Source: Carettochelys insculpta
Lineage: Eukaryota > Chordata > Testudines > Carettochelyidae
Assembly: GCF_033958435.1 (NCBI RefSeq)
Contig: NC_134167.1
Coordinates: forward strand, 3,678,001-3,742,000
DNA length: 64,000 nucleotides
Direction of reading: 5' to 3'
The position numbers and the translations under genes are program-made. Shown piece after piece: positions 11,016-22,711 of the stretch; position 1 is the stretch's first letter; every line of letters begins with the position of its first letter. The notes beneath the pieces are model-generated. The model did no database searches and was not told where the DNA came from. It worked only from the letters and a program-made list of their open reading frames with translations.

Positions 11016-14000
11016 CGTGCGCTCACGCCCATGCCTGGCATGTGGGTTGCTGTGGCTAGTGAACACCAATCGTGGTGGTTTTTTTAGTTCTTCACCACCC
11101 CTCTTTCATACTTTCACCATGACTGGCAATGGCCCTTTGCAATCCATTCACACTTGGTGCCACAACCTGCTCCATCCCAACAAAGGCCCCTTCCTGTCTT
11201 TGGTGCAGAAGCTGGAGGGGAGTGCTTGCAAGCTGGCCTGCCTGGTTTAAGTGAGCACGTCCGAGGTTGTGGCAGTACACAGCCATAGCGCCTGGCTCAA
11301 CCCCGGTGTGGCCAGTTACTGCAGGCCTCCTTCTCCAGGCCCTGGGGGACCCTGAAGGAGCCATTATTGTGAGTGCTCACCCGGTGGTAGGGATTGCGAT
11401 GCCTCAGGCCCGGCTCACTTTGTACCTGTGCTGAGATGCCTGGAAAAGCTGCTGGAGCTGTGGCTTGCAAAATCGCTAAAGTGTAAAACAGTTAAAACAG
11501 AACATATTTACCGAAAAGCCTGGGCACAACTTGCATTTGAGTGAAAGGGCAGCACCTCTCTCTGAGCTTATTCTTCCCTGATTTGTAATTAGTGCTCCCA
11601 GGTAATTATTCTCCCGTGCCTCTAAACCACAAGCACTAAATTTCTCCAGCTAGCACAAAGCTGTTTAAAATGGGAGGGGGAGCTGTGGTGTGCTGGGGCT
11701 GGACGCCCAAGGCTGCGAGCGTTCTAATATCCCTCACGTGGAGCCAAAGGGCAGACTGAGAGTCCATGTGGCAGCTACAGTCCTCAGAACCCTGGCTGAA
11801 GCCTCCTCTGGCCAATCAGCAGAGCTAAGCTGGTGTGAGGGGGACTCAACTGCGCCCTTCAAAAGATGGCGGAAAGCTGCCACACACCGTGGGCAAGGGA
11901 GGTGTCAGGGAAGGATTGTCTCCCAAGGCTACTCCTGCAATGGTGCAGCTGCTTTCCCCCCTTCCTCGGAGCTAGGTCCCCATCTAGCCCAAACATGCAG
12001 GCCAGAGAGGTTGGGTAAGTGTTGAAGGGCTTTTCCAAACCTGAACTTCTGCATTCCAACCTTCATCAGTGCTGGACAAGATCTTCCGACAGGACCAGTG
12101 AATGTTGGTGCTCAACCTGTGATGACTATAAAGGGCCCGCCTGATTTTTCAGCAGGTGGTTGTCCAGCATTGTATGCAAATTGGGCCCCGTTAAGGGGTC
12201 TCTAACTAGGTAGCTGAAAATGCTAATGAAAATCTTGGTCTCAGTCACCAGTATCTGGAGACAAAGGGTGAAACTCCCAGTTGTTCCTTAATGACCGTAA
12301 ATATTTCTCAGGATTACTCCTGATGCATTCCTGCCCCCAGGAACAAAACGAAATAACAAAAAAGACTTTTCTGGGGATGTACATGCTTAGCCAATCCCAT
12401 CGCTTGCTAAGGGATAGCTCAGGCAGCCCTCCCACCAGCCAGTGAGAGAGAGAAGGAAGTATGTATGCACCACTAGAAAGGTGACACCTGCCACCTCAAA
12501 CCGCCCAATAACCACATGTGCTCTCGGGGCAGGGGGAAATGGCAGAATGTTGAGGCCACAGCGTGGTGACTGTCAGCCATAGGGCACCACACGCATACCA
12601 GTCGCAGTATCCTGGGCACCTCAGCCCGTCTGCCTAGCTCGGCATCTGTTCAGCCTGCTCTCCTCCCCAGGGTGCACAGCACTGAGCATATTGTTGGTGC
12701 TTAAACTTGGATGTATGGATATTAACTGAGCCCTGTCTGTTGTATACATGGCCACGTACACATGGCTGCTGCAAGGAGATGGAGTTTGCATCCCCTTGTC
12801 CCCTGTTCGTTGGGGTGTGTGCGTGTGTGTGCACACGCACCCCTGGGCCCGCCAGCTATGGTTGAGCTGCATTAGCACAGCATGCCCAGGCTACGTCCCT
12901 TCCTGGGCAGCATCGCCCATTTTCCTGCCTGGATTAGCCCCTTTATTGCCCTCTAATTGAAGGCGTGGCTTTAGTTTCCATCCTGAGGTTGGCTTGCCAG
13001 TGCCGCAGGTGCTATCGAATCATTTCCACCAGCAGAACCTAGCATGTCTGTGCAATGTTGTGAAGCTCTAGGGGTGCGTTTCGGGCTGACAGATACAGCC
13101 ACGCATGCTTCCATTGTCCTCATTCTGCTGCCTTGGCAAGAGACGGCTCTGACCGCTACAGCGTGGTTCTCAGAGCCAGGGATTGCATGACCTGGTTACC
13201 AGCAGCCGCTTCTGCGTGCTTGTGGCCTGTCAGAGGCTGCCTGGTGCAGCATGCAGAGCAGCCCGTGCCTGAAGTTGCACTCGCGTACCGGTGAGATAAC
13301 ACAGTCTTTCTGCTGTGAGTGCAAACTTAATGCCCAGGACAGTGCCCAACTGTGAGCCTGGAGTAGGAAGCCCTCTCGTTAGCCGCAGATCGGGTAAAGC
13401 ATGAGGAGCCACAGGAGAAGCTTCCCACCCCACCAGCCTGGGTGGCGTATCTGAGTGGAGCTGCAGGTCTCTCTTCCAGAGAGCAGGAATTCAATCTGAC
13501 CACTACCCAGTGGACCACCTGAGCTGGCTGTTTTCACTGGGCTGATTGTGCTTGGAGGATGTGCACCAAGTCCCCCTCAAGTGGGTGAACACCACGCAAA
13601 AGTTAGTGTTAGCATTAATCAAGTTTATTGCAATGGCACCTGAGAACTAACTGGGGCTGGCCTCCCACTGTGGGGTCCGGCCACAACCGCAGTATAGGAG
13701 ACAGTCCCTTCCCTGAAGAGTTTACAGTCAAAAAGGCAGGGTCTTAATGCAAGTATCTTGGTTTCACTTTTTGAAAAAGGAATTTGCATGTGCCTGTGGT
13801 CATTCCCTTCTCCCATTCATAAGTGTTCCAGCAGCTAGTACTGTTACCCCAGGAAGCAAAGAGTAAATTTGAATGTTTGCCCAGAGGGAGCTTTCAAGTT
13901 GCCAAATTGGCCAATGAGAGCAGAGCACATTTAGTGTGTGGCATGGAACGTGCTGCCACTCAGTATTTGTGGTGGTGGCATTTAAGTTGCACAAATCATC

Positions 14001-14154
14001 CAACAAAGGAGTGGAAACAATAGCCTTGTGATCCCTGAAACTTACCAATGTATGAAGTGTTGAATATTCATAAGGAGCTACACATCTTGGACAATCCTAC
14101 CCGCAGGCATTTGTGAATAACTTCAAACTACTAATACAGGTGGTCACCTTGACT
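11016..14154. other. Mostly unique sequence, no gene recognised
   Basis: Short open frames have no recognisable domains. 11460-11660 is ATTA-bearing unique sequence that could be conserved. A (GT)n/(CA)n switch lies at 12815-12840. 13640-13735 is a copy of the dispersed tail motif (GACAGTCCCTTCCCTGAAGA, then GTTTACAGTC). Confidence 0.45.
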
Positions 14155-14581
14155 CATGAAAGATATCTTGGCATTGGAAAAAGCTCAGAGAAGAGCAGCA
14201 AACAAGACCTAGTGGACTTTTCTAAAGCACCTGTGCTCCTAAGAATGACTAGCAGATTGGAAAACAGGACTTATAATGATTGATGCAAAGAGCTCAGTCT
14301 ATTTAGCTTAACAGAGAAAGGGATAAGGGCTGATTGGGATTGTAGTTTGGCACCTATGTGGGAAATAACTGTTTTGAGAATGGGGACCTTTGGTCTAGCA
14401 AACTAAAGCTTAAGAAGATCCAAAGGCTGGAAATGGAAGCCAGATTCAGACTTGGGGGGGGGGGGGGGAAAAGCTATAAAATGTTACCAGTGAGGGTAAT
14501 TAGCCACTGGGATAGCTTACAAAAGGGTGTGGGGACTTTCATCCATGGCAATTTAAAAATCAAGATTTAGTGTTTTTCTTG
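14155..14581 (+). pseudogene. CR1 LINE 3' region, part 1, before an insertion
   Basis: Phrases such as AAAGCTCAGAGAAGAGCAGC (the 'AQRRA' region of CR1) and, further on, a run matching CR1's final coding and 3' region identify it. It contains a G15 run at about 14454-14468. It stops at ATTTAAAAATCAAGATTTAG...TTTTTCTT, mid-way through a standard CR1 3' end, and resumes at 14852. Confidence 0.8.
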
Positions 14582-14851
14582 GCCAGGCCTACACTACTGG
14601 GAAAAATTAATTTAAGATACACAACTCCAGCTATGTTAATTGCGTCACTGGAATCTACATATCCAAAATTGATTGATTTTCTTCTGCTCTGTCCGTAGCA
14701 GGAGGTTGACAAGAAAAACTCTCCCATTGACTTCCCCTGCTCCTTGCAACAGCCAGGCTCTAATGGTTTGATTTAGTGTGGCCTCACTAGGCATACCAAA
14801 TGGAACCTGGGAGATCAATGTTGATCTTCCGGTAAGTGTAGATGTACCCTT
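14582..14851. mobile_element. Fold-back MITE inserted in CR1
   Basis: The left end AGGCCTACACTAC and the inverted right end AGGGTACATCTACACTTA are related GTCTACAC-type termini. The element of about 270 bp sits between two halves of the same CR1 copy, so it inserted after that CR1. The exact target-site duplication is unclear (possibly TTA or CTT). Confidence 0.65.
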
Positions 14852-14965
14852 AGAAGCTCTGGGGTCATTCAAACAGGAATTGTTCTGTGGTTTTTGTTAC
14901 ATGGCAGCTCAGACTGAATGTTCACAGTGGTCCCTTCAGGCCTTAGAACCTCTGAACGGTAATGG
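14852..14965 (+). pseudogene. CR1 LINE 3' region, part 2, after the insertion
   Basis: Continues the copy that ends at 14581. TCAAACAGGAATTGTTCTGTG, trimmed here, followed by GTTCACAGTGGTCCCTTCAG and GGCCTTAGAACCTCTGA matches the CR1 3' untranslated end (bcacaatggtcccttctggcc type). Confidence 0.75.
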
Positions 14966-17819
14966 GAGTTAGATGCCCTACTGGATTTATAAAAGCAGTC
15001 TATCTGAATCTCTTGATACCTAAGTACCCATAAAGATCTGACCATCACCCTAGTTGGACAGTTACAGGGATGCATGCGCAAGCCCTCTTTTCAGGGGCGA
15101 ACTTCACCAAGCAGTGAATCAGTGACTGAGAATCACTTGCAGCCTGGGTTGGATCTGAGTTTCCACTCACTCATGTCCCAGCCCCTTCCTGGTTCGCATA
15201 TCTGTGTCATTGCTGTGACAGAAGACTAGGCAAGCTCCAGCCAGTGGAGCCCTGTGGGTGGTGAGGAGAACTGATAGTGAAATCGGTCCTTGCTGCCTTC
15301 ATTTTCACAGCAGGTAGCATCTTTATGCAGATTAAATTTGAGGGTTCTTCCTGAATGCTTCTATTCCATTTAACATGCATAGGCTAATAATTTGTCACAA
15401 TTCAATAAAGCAGAGGTTACAAACACACTCACTGCTGTTTATTTAAATGATGGTTTGTTAATTAGCTTCTCTTAATGAGGAGAGAATAAATCAGATAAAA
15501 TGTACTAAAATGACATGGCAATATTTTGCACATTTAATTTTATTTTCCAATTCAGATGTTCCTCTCCACTGCACTGGCTTGTGCTCCTGAATGCATCCCA
15601 TCTCTCTCTCTCTCTCTCTCTCTCACACGCGCACACACTCACACGCGCGCACACGCACGCGCACACACACAGTTTTGCCAAGTCAGGACTTGGATGGGAG
15701 ATCACGCAGGGAATGTATGCTGTGAAAAGTGACACTGGCAATTCAGTGCATGGCACCGCTCTAAGCCAGGGCCCCCTTCTGGTTCTTGGGGTCACCAGGC
15801 TGCTGAAAGTGCCCTTCTGTGGATGAGATGTAGCACAAGGGCTCTCCCCACTTGTGGTCCTTCACGATCCCTTTGCACTTGCCATAGTGGGAGAGGGGCA
15901 GGAGTCTGTGCCAGATTCCAGCTGCTTCCCCAAAGTCTTTCTCATAGCTTCAGTGGAGTTCTGTTCCAAGCTGCTGTTCAGTACACGGGGTGTTACACGG
16001 CTGCTGTGTTCACCCAAGAGATGGTGGCATTTCTGCGGCAGGCTTACAGCAGTTCGTAAAGCCCTTTGCGCTCAAAGGTACTGCACAAATGTGCATCCTC
16101 TCTCTTAGTATCTCCAGTGGAGTCTGAATCCTAATGAGGACAGCCATGGGGAAACCCTCACTGGTGACCTTCCTGCCCTTGAGACAAGTTCCTGAAAGAG
16201 CCTTCCTCTCAGCTTCCCAGCCTGTCATGGGAGCAAGGCACAGCCCTTGGCTGCTGCATGCTTGGGACAGGAAAACTGAACAATTAACAAACTGGAGGAG
16301 TCTAGTGTGCCAGCCATGGAGCCGGGGGGCGGAACTGTATGGGAGAGTGGCTTACTCAAGCCAGGGGGAGAGCTCGCCCTTTATTTTTAGCAGGGCGGGG
16401 GATGTGTGTGTCCCTGCAGGAGTGGCTCTTTCCCCTCTCTTCTGCCACTGTGTACCCGCTTTCCAAATGGGGGACGGAGTCCAGCTGGCCCAAGTGATTT
16501 TGCTGCAGCTAGCCTAGCTACAGCACAGAGCACCCGGGTCACTGGCGGCTGCACTGTGCCGGCGCGTTACTGCCTAGAGCATTGGCCGTTTGACCCATAT
16601 CTGCCAGTAGGCCCTCGAGTTTATAGCACCATTTAACTTGCGCTAGTGGGTGGCCTCAGGGTGGGGCAGCACAGGAGTGTTCTCTCCTGCTCGTGCTGCC
16701 CGGAGCTGCTGTAAGACCCTTGCCCAGGAGGTGGAAAATGCATGTTAAAGAAGGGTGATGTCTGACTCTGACGAAGGCTGCCTCTGCTGCTGCTCTTCTC
16801 TCTCCCAGCCCTTGTCTGGTGAAGGGGGACAGATTCCTAGGAGCTGGGTAAGGGGAAGGCCTCTATGTACGGTGCATTGGTAAGCAGGTCTGCCTGTAGC
16901 GCTGTGTGTTGTCATCACTCTCTGTACCTTCCTCCAGCTGAGCTTGGTCCCAGCGTTTTGTCCAAGATGGTACAGGCCGGGGAAGAAGGGCCTGGACTCC
17001 AGTCTCTGATTTCCTCCCAAATCCAGGCCCGGCCCAGCCCAGTTGCTGGAAATTCTGTTGGCCGCCCTGCCTGGCAGAAGGGAGAGCCCAGCCTGGCAGG
17101 AACTTGCCAGCACCTCAAGCTGATGTGTGGCCCTCCAGTCAGCTCTGTGACAGCCCATTTGGCAGGTACATAAACCCCAATGCTACAGCCCCTACGTGCC
17201 CTCACTTTTCACATTTCAGTGCAGGACAGCAGCCTATATCAGCAGCTTAAAACCAAAAAGTTATGGCAGCGACGTGATGCTCCCCAAACCAGTCAGGAAA
17301 TGAAGGGTGTACTTTACAAGAAAGCCATCCATGTTAAAGTATAGAGATGGTCTACAGCACCCAGAACAGCTTCTCTACCAGGCCAGAAAAGACCGTCAGA
17401 GTTACACTAATGGTGGTGGGCCCCAGTAGGACCAAACTGGTTTTTAAAGACTTATTTGGGGGTTTTTCAATTTCCCCTCCCCGGTGTTGCTATCTTTGCA
17501 GCAGCCACCTTCCCCCAATGCAGTCAGTGAGTGGCTGTTAACCCTGCGAAAGGTGGGGTTGATGAAGCACTTGCGTTACTTAGCCGAAGGAGTGAAAACT
17601 GGACATGGCCTTAGAGAACTATGAATCTCTTTCTCTGCTTCAGCTAAGAACACCCGGACAAATTCTTTTCTATCAGCCAGCGAGGGAGATTTGTCAGGCT
17701 CTTGGGCCCTAGCCTCACCTGGTGTAAATGGCACAGCTCCCTCCTCTGACTGGACTTTACGCTCACTAAGGGCCAAGCCCTGGACATTTAATGATAGGAC
17801 AGGAAACAATGGGGTTCAC
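14966..17819. other. Unique sequence with microsatellite, no gene recognised
   Basis: 15330-15560 is AT-rich unique sequence with ATTTAAAT and TTAATTAGC words, a candidate conserved block. Overlapping open frames on both strands (for example 16134-16517 and 16745-17158) lack domains and are not called. Confidence 0.45.
15601..15672. repeat. Compound microsatellite (TC)n(AC)n with GC steps
   Basis: About 24 bases of (TC)n pass into a (CA/CG)n tract. The alternating CACGCGCGCACACGCACGCG part is purine-pyrimidine alternating, a possible Z-DNA former. Confidence 0.9.
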
Positions 17820-17976
17820 TTGGGGTGAAGGAGGCTTAGGCTAGATGTTAGGAAGAGCTTCCTAACCATCAGGTGGTTAAGCGGTGGAATAAAGGGCCGA
17901 GGGAGGTTGAGGAATCTCATCACTGGTGATTTCTAAGAGCAGGTTAGCTAAACACTTTCCAGGGATGGTGTAGCCA
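17820..17976 (+). pseudogene. CR1 LINE 3' fragment, part 1
   Basis: GGCTAGATGTTAGGAAGAGC, then TTCCTAACCATCAGG, GGTGGAATAAAGGG and AACACTTTCCAGGGATGG follow the CR1 3' end in order. The copy is cut just after GTAGCCAGTG and appears to resume at 18203. Confidence 0.75.
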
Positions 17977-18202
17977 GTGCCTGGGTACCTGGCATGCTCT
18001 CATGGACTCTGGTAGATTTTTCCTAAGACAGGCTCTAAATTTTCCTGTTGCTGATTTTTTTACCCCCTTGTGCCTTCCTAATCTGCTCTTCCCCTGCCTA
18101 GTCAGCGCAGGCTTTCACCTAGCTGAGATGCCCCTTCTTAACCCCATCAGAATGAAACAGGCAGCTCCATGGGTAGGGCTAGGGGTGCATCTACAAGTGC
18201 TG
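17977..18202 (+). mobile_element. Unnamed dispersed repeat inserted in CR1
   Basis: Sits between two parts of a CR1 3' end. Its right two-thirds (18040-18188) is matched, inverted, at 19933-20079, with the shared phrase ATCAGAATGAAACAGGCAGC. The flanks AGTGCCTGGG and AGTGCTGGG may be a short target duplication. The family is not recognised by name. Confidence 0.55.
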
Positions 18203-18246
18203 GGACTGGACTTGATGGCTGCCTGAGCTTCCTTATGGTTCTATAG
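18203..18246 (+). pseudogene. CR1 LINE 3' terminus, part 2
   Basis: GGGACTGGACTTGATGGC, then GAGCTTCCTTATGGTTCTAT matches the CR1 3' end (ggactggactcgatgacc ... ttccagttctatg), continuing the fragment that ends at 17976. Confidence 0.6.
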
Positions 18247-19019
18247 TTTAACATATGACAAAAGCCATGTTCTACGACTATGTTGCAGCTGTGAATAGGA
18301 GCCAGAAACCCCCTCGCCCCTGGAAGCAGACAGCTGCCTATCGCTCTCTGAGAAGCAATAGGGAAAGAGACAAGAAGTCTGTATCTCTCCGTGCGGCCCA
18401 GTCTTCATGTCAGATTGTGGGGAGGGGCTGCAACCCGTGTTGTAGTTCACACTGAGGGAAAGCGAGGTTCTTAGCAGTGCCATAGTGACTGTTCAGAATG
18501 TATTTCCTGTTTCAAAAATCCAAGGCACCAGTGAACTTCAGCCCCATTGAGAGGCCTTTGTGGGGGAATGTGTTCCTGATTCACCACTTGGCCCTTACAC
18601 TGGCAACCGAGCCCCACGCCTGCTCCAAATGTCCAAGCCAAGGGCCTCCAGCTTCATTCTCAGGTGGCTGGGAGGGGATGGAGGTGGGCACCCTGGCTGT
18701 TTGATTCTCAGGCTCACCTTGCAGAAGACTCTCTACTCAGTGATTAATGGGGCATGTGTGGCTGTGTGGGAGAGATTTGTGTTGGAGGAGGGAACTCCTA
18801 CAGCACCCCTGTCATGAATCATTTGAAAGGCAAATTGGCTCCCGTTACCAAGGGAACGGAAGAAAGGAAGGGACTTCCCTCGGAATGACTCGCGCGCTGA
18901 TGCTGCTGAGAAAATCGCTCTACATTTTAAAAAAAAAAAGAGTTGAAGCTGTGACTAAGCAGCAGAAGTTATGTAAAGCGCTGGCTGGGAAGTGCAGGGG
19001 AGGGGACTGCACATCCTGC
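18247..19019. other. Unique sequence, no gene recognised
   Basis: Only short unsupported open frames and a short A run (about 18930). Confidence 0.45.
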
Positions 19020-19245
19020 TGACTGCCCATGCTTTGCGGGTGGGGGGGGAGGGGCAGTGGCTCCTGCCCATGTGGACTGTAGGGGCGAGGATTCTGCCCA
19101 TGGGGCACAGCGGGGGGGGGGGTGTTCTGCACACAGGGGACCAGTACCCCTTGTAGGGCACTCAAGGGTTCTCTCCTGGGGAGGGAAGTTGTGGGGGTTC
19201 TGCTGACTGGGGAGGAACTCTGCCCAATGGAAGGGAGGCTTCTAT
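19020..19245. repeat. Degenerate G-rich minisatellite
   Basis: The word CTGCCCATG or CTGC followed by a G-rich run recurs at about 19024, 19057, 19093, 19127, 19200 and 19221, giving loose units of about 30-37 bp or multiples. Several runs of 7 or more G on this strand could form G-quadruplexes. The 201-codon minus-strand frame over it (18920-19525) is proline-rich repeat translation. Confidence 0.55.
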
Positions 19246-19932
19246 CCAGCAGAGGGGTTGGCGTCACAGGGGGTGCAGCCGGGTGTAACTGTGTAGAGGA
19301 GGGTGGCTCGAGCTCTGGCCCAGGGAGGCACCAGTCTACAGGAGCACTGTGTGAGCCTTTGTGGGTAGGCCAGTCAGCTTCGAGCTCAGGGCAGCCCCTC
19401 ACTGCCCTGTGCAAACACAAGATGCACTGATGCATGGGGCTAGGCAGGGGGACTTTCTCCTTCGGAGCTCGGTCCCTTGCACCCCCCACAGTGGTCTGCA
19501 TGTTCCTCCTCTGTCCCACAAGCACTGTCCAGGAGACCGTGAGCCTCTGCTGTCCAGCCCTGTGAGAGCCAGACTTCTGGCTCTGCTGGTTGTCTCACTA
19601 GCGCATGCTGGGGAACATTCTTTTCTGGTGAATCTGGGTGGGGAAAGCAGGGAGATGCTTTCCCCACTGGGACTTCTAAGCATCGAGTTTTTCCACCCTT
19701 TTAATGCCTGCATTACCGGCTCAGGCCCTAGCAGAGTCAGCTCAGCCCTCTTCCATCCACGACAGAGGCTATCTTGAGTGCAGCGTGAGTCCCTGCAGGA
19801 CACCTGGCAAAGCTCTGCAAGAAAGAGGAGGGCATTCAGACATGGGTCCCGATGCAAAGACTCCCAAGCTGTGAGATGTGGGTCCCTCTCTGATCCAAAT
19901 GGTCTGCTCTTCCATGCTGTTCTGTAGCCAGG

Positions 19933-20079
19933 ACCCCTATCCCTGCCCATGGAGCTGCCTGTTTCATTCTGATGGGACTAGAAAGGGGTGTCTCGGCTCG
20001 GTGCAATCGTGCTCCAGCTAGGGAGGGGAAAGAACAGATTAGGAGGGCACGAGGGGGTGAAACAATCAGCAACAGGAGA
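19933..20079 (-). mobile_element. Second copy of the 18.0-18.2 kb dispersed repeat, inverted
   Basis: Reverse complement matches 18040-18188 across about 150 bp: CTCCTGTTGCTGATT, then a CCCTCGTGCCCTCCTAATCT-like stretch, then ATCAGAATGAAACAGGCAGC and TCCATGGGCAGGGATAGGGG. Divergence is substantial, so it is a dispersed repeat rather than a recent inversion. It may continue to about 20215. Confidence 0.7.
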
Positions 20080-20215
20080 GTGTGGCAGATTCAGCTTGAG
20101 GAATGTGGTGGAAGCTCTGGTATTTGAGCCTTTTATAATTGCATGGGTCAAAACCTTGGAGGAAACCCCAGAAGGAGCTACAATGAGGCGTGTAGTCAGG
20201 ATGGGGCCTGACTTT

Positions 20216-21656
20216 TGAGATGGCATTAGAGGGCTCCTGAGCAAAGGGGAGGCTAGTGTCTGCTTCTGTTGCAGCTGAGCAGCACCTCGTGCAATAAGCT
20301 GGAGAGAGAAACTATAACTAAGGGGTTCGGCGGGTGCCCCTCCCATGGCCCCATGGGCAACCATGCCCTGCTTTTGCCAGAGTCAGCTGTGCCAGAGGCT
20401 GGGAGCTGACATGCTGGAGGTTTTTGCACTAGTGTAGCTGCACCCATGGAGCTAGAGTCATTCCCACAGCTCTCCCCACTTGCATATTGAGGCCGGTTAT
20501 AGAGCTGCAAGTCACCTTTTACCCTGGTGCAGCGCATCTCCAGTAAAGTGCGGCACCAGTGGAGCTACATGGGTGGGAAAAGATTTGGCCTAAGCTAGGC
20601 CTCAGCACCAGAGAAAACTGGCCTAGTTTTACTTTATTATGAATGGTCAGTCCCAGCCCCACCAGGTACCCTTCAATGTCCCACATGCATGCACGTGGCC
20701 CCTGCTCTGGTTCCCAGCTCGGAAGCAAGGTCTGGAGCTGGGGAGGCACTGTGGTGCCTACGTTAGCTAAATACAAGGGACTTTTCCCAGGGCAGAAGCT
20801 TCCAGGCCTAGTTGGTGTAACACAAGCTCATACCCTACGCTCCGCTCCCCCTGTTCTGACCAATCAGTAACCTCACTAATTGCTGAGGTGGTGCTTGAAG
20901 TTTAACCAGGGCTTTCTCCTCTGGGGGGTCTTTCTGCTTCTCCTAGGTGATCTTTGCAGGCATTTAACGATGAATTTGTGTGACACCACAATTGTTGCCA
21001 TGGCAACACACTTTGCTTGGCGTGCGCTACCCGTTCTGTGTGAGGGACAACTTAAGGTGTGCTTAGTAGTTCCAGGAGGGGCTTGGGGCATGCCAGTCAG
21101 ACCGAGGTCAGATTTTGAAACCCCCACCCCCAAATGGTGGGGGTGTTCAGATCTCCGGGTTCAGGCCCACGTTGGGTGTGTTTGGGCCCTCACTGCAGAA
21201 TCCAGCAGCAGATCTGTGCAAGGGAAAGCCCGAGGCCAAGTGAAGCTGTTTTATGGTGAAGTATTTTCCACATGCATGCAAATGCCCCTGTAAAATAGTA
21301 TCAAGGTCCCACTTCTGCCCTCAGTTCCCATGTACAGTCCCAGGGGAGTTCAAGGGCTATGTGCACTCCTGACAGAGGAGATCAATCTATGCAGAGCACA
21401 CAAACCGGGCTGTAGGAACACCAACAATCCTTTGCACGCTCAGGGCCAAATTTTCTAGTGCTCGTCCCCCGTAACCGAGGTCAAATTTTCAAAAGAACTC
21501 CTCGCCTGTCATGCTGGCTCTTCTAAACAGCTGAGCCGAGCGTGGGGCTGAGAACTAGCTAACGGAGCTGCAGCTCTGTGCAGAATGAGCTGTGCACCTG
21601 TGGACTGGTCCAACTGAACTCAACTGCTCCCATCTGCGGAGGGGAGTTAAACTTAG
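20216..21656. other. Unique sequence, no gene recognised
   Basis: No recognisable repeat, exon or RNA gene. The 137-codon frame at 20880-21293 opens hydrophobically but has no homologue that I recognise and is opposed by a minus-strand frame. Confidence 0.4.
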
Positions 21657-21741
21657 TGGTGGGTGCTCTGCTAATCATCTGGGCAGCATTTCAATCTCTC
21701 CTGAGTGGCCACACAAGCACCTAGCTTACAGGGAACACTGG
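21657..21741 (+). mobile_element. hAT-like CAGKGTTCCCT family, copy 2, right-end fragment
   Basis: GCTCTGCTAATCATCTGGGC, then TCTCCTGAGTGGCCACACAAG and CTTACAGGGAACACTGGC (quoted in parts) match the right half of the family. The left half is absent. Confidence 0.75.
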
Positions 21742-22113
21742 CTAGGCCCGTCCTCCCTGCAGCAGGCCTGAGCTCAGCACCTCCCTGCAACTCTCCAGGG
21801 AAAACGGGTGTGGTGATTTTACACCTGGAGCCTCTCTGATCCCACTGGGCTGATGGAACCCCTCAAGCTCAAGCAGGATGCAGGGGCACCTGCAGAGCTG
21901 TGGGAGCTGTCAGGAACCATTTGAATGGTTAGGCTGACAGTGCTTCTGTCATCTCACAGGGCTGCTAGAAACCCTGTTGCAGAAGCAAGGCTGCTAAGGA
22001 CCTTCTCTGATCCTATGGTGCTTTCTGGAAACCTTTAGACAGTGCTCCTTAATTACACGGATTCCCCAATCTTGCAGCCCTAAAGCATGCCCATGGGCCT
22101 CTCCTCTTACAAG

Positions 22114-22500
22114 GGAACCAGGGGTTAGGCTGCGGCTCAATTCTTTGCTCCGCCATAGGTTTCCTGCATGCCCTTAGGCAAGTCACTTATGGTCACATTT
22201 ACAAGGTATTTAGGCACCCAGTGGGATTTGCAAAAGCACCTGTGTAGGCTGAGCTCCTACATCCCCTTGATTTTATGGGAGATAGTTATCCAACTTTGTG
22301 TCTTACAGCACCTACTGCCATTGAAAATCTGTCCAGTGGTGTTTCTGGTCCAGGTCATCAAAAGTGTTTGAGTGCCTACTACCTTTGTGGCTCTGGGCTC
22401 CCAGGTCCCCTATGTACAATGGGGATAACAGCACTGCTCTGCCTCACAGGAGCATTGAGAATGAATCAGTACAGACTGGGAGGTGCTCAGGCACTGTAGC
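22114..22500 (+). mobile_element. MIR-like SINE with an internal TTCAAAA-type block
   Basis: The first part ends in TTAGGCAAGTCACTTA (the MIR CORE), and the copy resumes at about 22393 with CCCTATGTACAATGGGGATA and GCCTCACAGGAGCATTGAG. Between them (about 22190-22393) lies sequence of the ATTTAGGCACC/GCAAAAGCACCT type. The same kind of block sits at the same point in the MIR-like copy at 28640-28830. Confidence 0.6.
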
Positions 22501-22532
22501 AGTGAGAGCTAATTGCCAGCCCTAAATAGAGG

Positions 22533-22540
22533 GTCAGAGC
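22533..22540. repeat. Target-site duplication, left
   Basis: GTCAGAGC, matched 7 of 8 by GTCAGAAC at 22712-22719 on the other side of the hAT-like element. Confidence 0.75.
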
Positions 22541-22711
22541 CAGGGTTCCCTCTAGTATTTTCCATCCGTGGGCAGAATAAATGTTTTGGGCAGGCATGTG
22601 CACCACCAATGGGACACTCTCTCCCAGCTGTGGGCACTCTGCCAAACAGCTGAGTGACACCTGAATCTCTCGTGGGCAGCTGCCCAACTGCTCAGCTTAC
22701 AGGGAACACTG
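22541..22711 (+). mobile_element. hAT-like CAGKGTTCCCT family, copy 3, complete
   Basis: A complete 171-bp non-autonomous element. The left terminus CAGGGTTCCCTCTAG and the inverted right terminus CAGTGTTCCCTGTAAG match at most positions. It is flanked by an 8-bp direct repeat (GTCAGAGC/GTCAGAAC). TIRs beginning CAGNG and 8-bp duplications are the hallmark of hAT transposons, so the superfamily call has structural support. There is no transposase frame; mobilisation would have been in trans. Confidence 0.85.

Noticed and set aside
18920..19525. 201-codon proline-rich frame, minus strand
   Set aside because: It is the translation of the G-rich minisatellite; prolines come from C runs.
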